Source: Gallionellaceae bacterium | Lineage (GTDB): Bacteria; Pseudomonadota; Gammaproteobacteria; Burkholderiales; Gallionellaceae | Assembly (NCBI GenBank): GCA_947445045.1 | Contig: CANFCA010000009.1 | Span: 1-11,877 of the forward strand | Reading direction: 5' to 3' | Length of the DNA: 11,877 nt | Shown here: in pieces, positions 7,171 through 11,877 of the stretch | Position numbering within the stretch: position 1 is the stretch's first letter | Layout: each line of letters begins with the position of its first letter | The notes under the pieces: model-generated | The model's database searches: none | What the model was told of the DNA's origin: nothing | Seen by the model: the letters and a program-made list of their open reading frames with translations, nothing else | Position numbers and translations under genes: made by a program

Positions 7171-8017
7171 GTTTCACTCCGGCTTGTTCAACGTACTTAA
7201 TCAATGCCGCCACGCCATCAAACAGATGATCATCTCCGGCAATAAATTTATCCAATCCCATTGCCGCCAACAATGCACGCCCTTCCGCATCGTTGTGCAT
7301 GTTCAGCAGCGTATCGTGCAACAGCTTAAAATCGGCTTCAGGCAAATTTGCGCGAGTCACCATAGGCGGAAAGCCATACTTATCGGACTTATCCACCAAG
7401 CGCGTTTTTTCAATCACATCAGGATAGAATTTTTTTAACTGGTCATAGATATATCCATCCACGCGCGCACCATCCACTAATCCGTCTGCCACGGCTTCCA
7501 CACTTTTGCGGTGTGAGTAGGTGAAGAGTGTTTTACTAAAAAATGTTTTCGGGTCAGCGCCCAGATGCAGAATGTCACTTTGTGGCACGTAGTAGCCAGA
7601 GTTAGAATCAGGGTCAGAGTAGGCAAATATTTTGCCGCGTAAATCAGCCATCGAACGCGTCGTAATATCGCGTTTAGGCACAATCAAGTAAGACTGATAA
7701 AGCGGCTCACTCTGCCACACAGGAACAGCCAGCAAGCGTTGCACTGATTTGTGGCGCACATAAGGTGAACTGCAAACCCACCCTCCATCGAGCCTATCTT
7801 GCTCAAAAAGCTCAATCAACTCACGATAACTGCGTCGCTGTACAAACACCACAGGGCGGTGCAAATGAACTTCCAAATATTTTTGCCAGCGCATCACCAT
7901 GTCCTGTTGCTCGCCCAAAAATACCGCCGACAGCGCCAATTGCAGGGGCTGCGGTGCAGCCTGAACATTGCTCGCAAACAGCATCAACAACAAAATCATC
8001 CCGAATTTTTTTATCAT
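7160..8017 (-). CDS. PhnD-like periplasmic substrate-binding protein (285 aa)
   Basis: Residues 1-20 are a signal peptide (MIKKF, hydrophobic core, then VQA before residue 21), so the mature protein is periplasmic. The rest matches the phosphate/phosphite/phosphonate-binding (PhnD-type) fold: LAVPVWQSEPLYQSYLIVP, LRGKIFAYSDPDSNSGYYVP (about 126-145) and GARVDGYIYDQL are typical segments. No ABC permease or ATPase gene is adjacent; instead the 3' end overlaps the GGDEF-EAL gene by 11 nt. That context points to a sensory rather than a transport role: a ligand-loaded binding protein probably docks on the periplasmic domain of the neighbour. The ligand is unknown; phosphonate binding should not be assumed, since the family also binds other small anions and unidentified ligands. 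GGGGA precedes the ATG by a few nt. MITE copy C lies just upstream. Confidence 0.87.
   Translation of the reverse strand: MIKKFGMILLLMLFASNVQAAPQPLQLALSAVFLGEQQDMVMRWQKYLEVHLHRPVVFVQRRSYRELIELFEQDRLDGGWVCSSPYVRHKSVQRLLAVPVWQSEPLYQSYLIVPKRDITTRSMADLRGKIFAYSDPDSNSGYYVPQSDILHLGADPKTFFSKTLFTYSHRKSVEAVADGLVDGARVDGYIYDQLKKFYPDVIEKTRLVDKSDKYGFPPMVTRANLPEADFKLLHDTLLNMHNDAEGRALLAAMGLDKFIAGDDHLFDGVAALIKYVEQAGVKRVQ
7177..7180 (-). promoter_or_regulatory. Ribosome binding site of the GGDEF-EAL gene, inside the upstream gene
   Basis: GGAG on the minus strand sits 6 nt before the GTG start at 7170 and lies within the coding sequence of the PhnD-like gene, whose TAA stop is at 7162-7160. Ribosomes finishing the first gene can restart here, which supports both the GTG start and coupled synthesis. 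Confidence 0.65.
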
Positions 8018-8062
8018 GCTTTCCCCATTTTTTTACGTGTATCACTCATCAAAATTTATTAA

Positions 8063-8195
8063 GTAAGTGCTGATTAAGTACCACCGTTCGTGGTGAGTGT
8101 TTTCCGTTCGCACCTTCGATACGCCGCGCTGAGCGCAGCACTCAGGACGAACGGAAAATATATCGAACCATATTCTCGACTTAATCAGTATTTCC
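8063..8195. mobile_element. MITE copy C, 133 bp, short form, inverted
   Basis: A shorter relative of the elements at 100-284 and 1077-1261, in the opposite orientation. Its right end GACTTAATCAGTATTTCC (8178-8195) and left end GTAAGTGCTGATTAAGT (from 8063) are recognisable but diverged. Flanks are TTAA (8059-8062) and CTAA (8196-8199), close to a YTAR duplication with one mismatch. The outer stem TTTTCCGTTCG (8100-8110) pairs perfectly with 8148-8158. The loop holds a GCGCTGAGCGC palindrome in place of the longer nested hairpin block of copies A and B. It occupies most of the gap between the MCP and PhnD-like genes and lies 28 nt beyond the MCP stop. Folded in mRNA, it could stabilise the MCP message or separate the two transcripts. 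Confidence 0.75.
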
Positions 8196-8223
8196 CTAAG
8201 TACCTGCATAATCCGCAAAAAAT

Positions 8224-10227
8224 CTATGCCCATTGCGTAGGCTGACTAAAATACTGGAAGCATGTTTTGAGTTGCTCGGCTTTCTGCCCAGAGGACACCT
8301 CTTCAGCGTATTGCAGGCCATATAGGAAATGACCTTTCTCTTCACGCACCCACAAGATTTGTCCTTTCACCTCAAACGGCAGCCCCACCTCGTATTGCTC
8401 CAGCGTGTCGTATGGAAGATTCATTTTCATCGTGACGACATCCTTGATCTGACAAGGCATCGCTTTGGGCATACGCAATTGCACGCCTGACATACTGAAA
8501 TCGGCGGTCACTCCGTCATACCCTTTCCCGGCAATATCGAAATGCACTAACAGGTAGTTATTGGCGCGTGGGAATTGACGATTTTCATTCTGTTGCGGCA
8601 CGGCAACCCATTTTTCATCGAAGCGAAAATGCCCCATCATTTCCTGCATTTTTTCTGTCACGCTCAACAGATCCGTGCTGATGGTTTTGGTGACACTCAC
8701 TTTGGAATCATTCGCACCCAACGCTTCAAACAAGGCCTTAACCCGCGTTTGTAACTGAACCAGGCTATCGAGTTGTTCTTGTGATGCATCGGAAATATGG
8801 TGCGCGGTTTCGGTATTTTGTTCGATCTGGCTGACCATCTCACCAATCACCACACTGGTTGCCTCAGCCTTGCCCAATCCAAGCTGGGTACTCACGGTAA
8901 TGGAATGCATGGCCGTGGTATTTTCACCAATGATTTGCGTCAACTCACTGATGATGACCGCGATTTCAGTGGTGGCACTGGCGGCATGTTGGGCAAGCTT
9001 TCGCACCTCATCTGCCACCACGGCAAACCCGCGCCCGGCTTCACCTGCGCGTGCTGCTTCGATTGCCGCATTGAGTGCCAACAAATTCGTTTGCTCGGTA
9101 ATTTTTTTGATCGTGCCGGTGATGTCCTGGATGCGGTTATTCGCTTGACTGAGCTCAGCCATTTTTACTTCAGCTTGTTTTACTTCCAAAACGACGCGAT
9201 GCATTTCTGAAATATTCTCAGTCACCGCTAAGTGACCCTTTTGTGCATTTTCATGTGTCGCGACAGCACGCTCACGCACGGTCTCAGCGTATTTCTTCAC
9301 ATTTTCTGATGACAAACGCAGTTGTTCCGTCGCACCCATCACTTCATTGGATCGCGCCTGCTCGGAGAGACTGGCGGCTGAAATTTCGCTGGAGATATTG
9401 GAAATTTGGTAAGAAGACTGCCCGACTTGCTTGCTGACCAAATTGATTTGCCGCATGTGACGTGCCAGCTCCGCCCCCATGTGTTTCATACTGGCAATCA
9501 CGCTGTGCGAGTCATTGTCACGCGTTGACACATCTATGGACAAATCCCCTTCGGCAATCGCATGGGCAACCTCTGAAGCATATGAAGGTTCCGCACCCAA
9601 CAAAGAAAATATTCTTCTCGCCAGCAAATAATTTGCCGCTATCACTAAAAATATCGCCAACCCAGCCACGATAGAGCTGGTGTAAAACATCATCAGCAAA
9701 TTGCTTGCTTGATCGACAGTCGCCGCCTTGACCTTATCCTCCAAATCCTTAGCCAATTGATCCAAGCGATTTGAAAGACTTTCTGAGGCGGAATCGAAAC
9801 CATCGGGTGATTTCATAATGACGTTGCCTGCCTCGCGACCGTTACTAAAATAGGCATTCGCCATGCGTTCACCGGTGGCATATAACTTATCAACATCGGT
9901 ATCAATCTCAGCCAAATGACTTTGCATTTCAGGCGCAATCTTGCCTAGCCGCTGAATATTCTCATGCGCAAATTTTTTCTCCTGCAAGGCTTCGTTGTAA
10001 TCATTCTCGCCCACCGCAGAGGCATCGGTGAGGAACTGCTGAATCTGCACCACGTGATAGCGCACATCTTTGAATGCCATCGTTGCATCAACCAAGCGTT
10101 GCTTACTCACTTCGGATTCGCTTAACTTGGTATTCCTAGACCAAACAAAAATATCACCGACCACTAATATCCCTGCCACAAGCAGCGTGATCAGAATCAA
10201 TAATTTACGCAGCGAAAAATTCTTCAT
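8224..10227 (-). CDS. Methyl-accepting chemotaxis protein with C-terminal PilZ domain (667 aa)
   Basis: A transmembrane chemoreceptor. TM1 ~8-29, a periplasmic helical sensor ~30-175, TM2 ~177-202, HAMP ~204-258 ([23 protein letters not shown]), and the cytoplasmic signalling coiled coil with the highly conserved tip [20 protein letters not shown] (~376-395) that contacts CheA and CheW. After the coiled coil, ~545-645 is a PilZ domain with both binding motifs intact: R550-QFP-R554 and D576-F-S578-MS-G581. The receptor should therefore bind cyclic di-GMP as well as a periplasmic signal, as shown for Azospirillum Tlp1. There is no C-terminal CheR-docking pentapeptide. Numbering is from the ATG at 10227, which has a strong GAGGTG ribosome site; an ATG at 10239 four codons upstream has a poorer one. 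No che genes are in view, so partners are encoded elsewhere. Confidence 0.93.
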   Translation of the reverse strand: MKNFSLRKLLILITLLVAGILVVGDIFVWSRNTKLSESEVSKQRLVDATMAFKDVRYHVVQIQQFLTDASAVGENDYNEALQEKKFAHENIQRLGKIAPEMQSHLAEIDTDVDKLYATGERMANAYFSNGREAGNVIMKSPDGFDSASESLSNRLDQLAKDLEDKVKAATVDQASNLLMMFYTSSIVAGLAIFLVIAANYLLARRIFSLLGAEPSYASEVAHAIAEGDLSIDVSTRDNDSHSVIASMKHMGAELARHMRQINLVSKQVGQSSYQISNISSEISAASLSEQARSNEVMGATEQLRLSSENVKKYAETVRERAVATHENAQKGHLAVTENISEMHRVVLEVKQAEVKMAELSQANNRIQDITGTIKKITEQTNLLALNAAIEAARAGEAGRGFAVVADEVRKLAQHAASATTEIAVIISELTQIIGENTTAMHSITVSTQLGLGKAEATSVVIGEMVSQIEQNTETAHHISDASQEQLDSLVQLQTRVKALFEALGANDSKVSVTKTISTDLLSVTEKMQEMMGHFRFDEKWVAVPQQNENRQFPRANNYLLVHFDIAGKGYDGVTADFSMSGVQLRMPKAMPCQIKDVVTMKMNLPYDTLEQYEVGLPFEVKGQILWVREEKGHFLYGLQYAEEVSSGQKAEQLKTCFQYFSQPTQWA

Positions 10228-10231
10228 TACC

Positions 10232-10237
10232 CACCTC
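10232..10237 (-). promoter_or_regulatory. Ribosome binding site that decides the MCP start
   Basis: GAGGTG on the minus strand ends 4 nt before the ATG at 10227. The longer reading from the ATG at 10239 has only AAAGA upstream, and choosing it would bury this strong site within the coding region. Confidence 0.65.
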
Positions 10238-10255
10238 ATTTTTCTTTACAACATT

Positions 10256-10274
10256 GGCTTGAGTCGCTCAAGCC
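10256..10274. promoter_or_regulatory. Perfect 8-bp hairpin between the HAMP gene and the MCP gene
   Basis: GGCTTGAG and CTCAAGCC pair perfectly around a 3-nt loop, 20 nt after the HAMP gene stop codon and 28 nt before the MCP start. On the transcribed (minus) strand it is followed by AATGTTGT, not a clean U-run, so it is a weak candidate for an intrinsic terminator. It could equally be a processing or attenuation hairpin in a joint transcript. Confidence 0.45.
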
Positions 10275-10294
10275 GTCAAAAAAATCATCGCAAC

Positions 10295-10846
10295 TTATTG
10301 TTTTTGCCATGCACACAACACACCCTCTATCGCTTGAATTTCGGCGAGGAGTGCAGCCTGGTCACCCTTGGCATGGCAGGTCTTGAGCACCTCGACTAAT
10401 CGTTGCAATGCTTGTATATCTGTCTTGACCACCTCCAACGCTTTATCCAACGAGAGTGCCATTTCACCTAACTGATCATCGGGACGGATGCGGCGATAGG
10501 CTTCAAAACGGCGTTGCGCGAGGGATTCCAACACCGTGACAAAGCGGAACATCGGCCCTGCCACCTTGTGGCTAATCAACACTACAAACACCGTGGTCAG
10601 TACCACCGATAACGTCACGCTGAACACAGCTAAAATCACCACGATAGGGCGCAGCATTTGACTCAACGACTGATAACTGGCATGCGCAGAGGCGAGGTCT
10701 GCATGCAATTCACTATCCATAAAAAAATACAGTCCTGCGGTAAATATCGCGGTGAGCAATACTTGCAATCCGATAAATGCAGCTGCCATACGCAATTGAA
10801 AACGGTTATCAATTAACACGACACGACGTTTTTTAAGTAAATTCAT
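10295..10846 (-). CDS. Two-helix membrane protein with HAMP domain and no output domain (183 aa)
   Basis: Residues 1-18 are cytoplasmic and basic (KKRR), TM1 is ~19-42, a very short periplasmic loop ~43-65 follows, and TM2 is ~66-91. Then comes a HAMP domain, ~92-145, with SHKVAGPMFRF after the membrane and DDQLGEMALSLDKA in its second helix. A short helical tail (~146-183) ends the protein; there is no kinase, GGDEF or chemoreceptor domain. HAMP domains relay movement across the membrane in sensors, so this looks like a stand-alone relay or adaptor. Its start is 9 nt after the cytochrome stop, and the AAGGA ribosome site overlaps that TAA, a sign of one operon. HKxAGP-type HAMP proteins occur near multiheme cytochrome genes in metal-reducing bacteria (recollection). 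Function is otherwise unknown. Confidence 0.75.
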   Translation of the reverse strand: MNLLKKRRVVLIDNRFQLRMAAAFIGLQVLLTAIFTAGLYFFMDSELHADLASAHASYQSLSQMLRPIVVILAVFSVTLSVVLTTVFVVLISHKVAGPMFRFVTVLESLAQRRFEAYRRIRPDDQLGEMALSLDKALEVVKTDIQALQRLVEVLKTCHAKGDQAALLAEIQAIEGVLCAWQKQ

Positions 10847-10855
10847 GATGATTCC

Positions 10856-11338
10856 TTAGTGGCAATAGAGACAAAGTTGTCCTTGGTCATTTCGCATGGA
10901 CAGAAAATAGGTGTTGTACTTGCTTTGCTGATGAAACAATCGATCGAACAGACTGGTTGATTTCCAGCGCACCTTATCGAAACGGGGGCGGGATAAATCG
11001 TGACAGGTCACACACGCCATTTTTCTTTCGCTGGTCAAATGCAATGCATCTTCAGATAGTTTGGACAATAAAGTGCCAACGGTATGATGCCGACTCATCT
11101 CATCCGTCTTATGGCAAGTTATGCAGTATTCGGTACAGGGACGAAATTGGTAGCTAGACCAACGCTTCTGGCTATCCTGATGGCAGCCCGCGCATACCGA
11201 AGCGGGATTGGGCACCGATAACTTGGGCAGACATCCCGCGCTGCGCACATCTTCATCGGCCTCGCCCAAGGCAAAGCCCAGCGGTGTCATCATCAAGATG
11301 AGCAACACCATACCAACCAAGACGTGCGGCTTTTTCAT
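10856..11338 (-). CDS. Periplasmic tetraheme cytochrome c (160 aa)
   Basis: Four CXXCH haem-attachment motifs at residues 49-53 (CAGCH), 72-76 (CITCH), 109-113 (CVTCH) and 156-160 (CLYCH); the last one ends the protein exactly at the stop codon. Residues 1-25 (MKKPHVLVGMVLLILMM...) form a signal peptide, so haem is attached in the periplasm. Spare histidines (SRHH, ALHL, LFHQQ) may be distal haem ligands, and C68 sits four residues before the second motif. It should carry electrons between membrane and periplasmic or outer-membrane partners; no enzyme activity is implied. The ATG at 11338 overlaps the stop of the upstream barrel gene as ATGA, so the two are translationally coupled. A longer reading from 11365 would overlap further and lack a proper signal-peptide start. 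I cannot assign it to a named cytochrome. Confidence 0.88.
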   Translation of the reverse strand: MKKPHVLVGMVLLILMMTPLGFALGEADEDVRSAGCLPKLSVPNPASVCAGCHQDSQKRWSSYQFRPCTEYCITCHKTDEMSRHHTVGTLLSKLSEDALHLTSERKMACVTCHDLSRPRFDKVRWKSTSLFDRLFHQQSKYNTYFLSMRNDQGQLCLYCH

Positions 11339-11877
11339 AACGCCACCACCAATTGGGTAAACCACAAGATATTGTGACCAAATCCCGGCAGGCTGCGCGT
11401 GGTGGGAGTGGCAGACAAATAATGTTGCACTTCAAACTTGAGTTGTACGACATCACTTTTTTTCACGTTCGTGCTAAAACCAACTGTGGCTCGCACGTCA
11501 TGTGCATCCCCTTCCCCCGCACCGAGTGCAGCAATCTCTGCAGGGCTAATCGCACACTGTTCATAGCGCGCAAACAGCGTCGTCGGCCACGGCATAGCTT
11601 CGTCCAAGCCATATTCTTGGGTCACGTGCCAGCCGCGTAATTCGTTGGCTATCGCACCTAACGCCAGGTCTTTTTTGCGCAACAAATACTCAAATTTTCC
11701 GCTCCAATGATTGAGATGCACTTCACTATCGACTGCCAACCCTGTTTCATTTTTCTTCCAACTTGACTGAGCGTCATAAAAATAGGACACGCCCATCTCA
11801 AAGGTCTTGGCTTGCTGCACACTCTTTAAGGAAAAAGGATCACTGAATGGCGTGATGCCGAATCGCCCGCCTAGCAA
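11335..11877 (-). CDS. Outer-membrane beta-barrel protein, C-terminal part (5' end outside window)
   Basis: The reading frame is open to the right edge, with no convincing start inside the window, so the gene's 5' part is missing; 180 residues are visible. They show alternating polar/hydrophobic stretches typical of barrel strands (VSYFYDAQSSWKK, GLAVDSEVHLNHWSGKFEYLLRKK, DALGAIANELRGWHVTQEYG-like segments, VVQLKFEVQHYL) and a terminal strand HNILWFTQLVVAL. The tyrosine- and tryptophan-rich pattern and the lack of cytoplasmic motifs fit an outer-membrane porin-type barrel. It ends in a TGA overlapping the cytochrome ATG, so barrel and cytochrome are made together. A porin-cytochrome pair for electron transfer is one reading; a plain porin is another. 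The specific family cannot be named from this fragment. Confidence 0.65.
   Translation of the reverse strand: MLGGRFGITPFSDPFSLKSVQQAKTFEMGVSYFYDAQSSWKKNETGLAVDSEVHLNHWSGKFEYLLRKKDLALGAIANELRGWHVTQEYGLDEAMPWPTTLFARYEQCAISPAEIAALGAGEGDAHDVRATVGFSTNVKKSDVVQLKFEVQHYLSATPTTRSLPGFGHNILWFTQLVVAL

Noticed and set aside
7160..8017. Phosphonate ABC transporter locus
   Set aside because: Only the binding protein is present; no permease or ATPase gene is adjacent and the next gene is a coupled GGDEF-EAL protein, so a transport operon is not supported.
8042..8233. Minus-strand open frame of 63 codons between the MCP and PhnD-like genes
   Set aside because: It runs through MITE copy C and the end of the MCP gene, has no recognisable motifs and no supported start.
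8797..9210. Plus-strand open frame of 137 codons inside the MCP gene
   Set aside because: It lies entirely antisense to the conserved MCP signalling domain; the minus-strand frame has clear family motifs while this product does not.
11353..11640. Plus-strand open frame opposite the barrel gene
   Set aside because: Antisense to a frame that is coupled to the cytochrome by an ATGA overlap; no motif or ribosome site supports it.

Overview
The window is a compact, single-direction block: all nine recognisable protein genes lie on the minus strand, so transcription runs from high to low coordinates. Base composition is moderate (roughly half GC by eye). The gene content is Gram-negative: an outer-membrane barrel, a periplasmic tetraheme cytochrome c, a methyl-accepting chemotaxis protein (MCP), HDOD, PilZ, GGDEF and EAL proteins. 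Together with REP-like and MITE-like repeats this suggests a free-living proteobacterium, most likely a betaproteobacterium of the Nitrosomonadales/Gallionellaceae/Methylophilaceae sort. The taxonomic guess is inference only; no marker gene is present.

Layout in transcription order: (1) 11877-10295, an operon of three genes: the 3' end of an outer-membrane beta-barrel protein, a tetraheme cytochrome c that overlaps it by an ATGA junction, and a two-helix HAMP membrane protein starting 9 nt after the cytochrome stop. (2) 10227-8224, an MCP with a PilZ domain fused to its C-terminus, preceded by a perfect 8-bp hairpin. (3) 8195-8063, a short MITE copy. (4) 8017-4237, a PhnD-type periplasmic binding protein overlapping by 11 nt a large membrane protein with sensor-HAMP-PAS-PAS-GGDEF-EAL layout. 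(5) 4170-2317, a soluble diguanylate cyclase with a long unassigned N-terminus. (6) 2242-1280, an HDOD protein. (7) 1261-1077, a MITE copy. (8) 1011-325, a YcgR-like PilZ protein. (9) 284-100, an intact MITE copy with perfect 20-bp ends and a TTAG duplication, then a REP-like palindrome near the left edge.

Most of these genes make, break or read cyclic di-GMP: one cyclase, one cyclase/phosphodiesterase hybrid and two PilZ receptors, one soluble and one built into a chemoreceptor, plus an HDOD regulator of the kind often found beside them. The periplasmic binding protein probably supplies an extracellular or periplasmic input to the GGDEF-EAL protein. The barrel-cytochrome-HAMP genes upstream of the MCP raise the possibility of a redox input to taxis, but this rests on gene order alone. 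The three MITE copies, each 18-40 nt after a stop codon, are the clearest non-coding structure. Two copies carry an extra nested hairpin block missing from the third.
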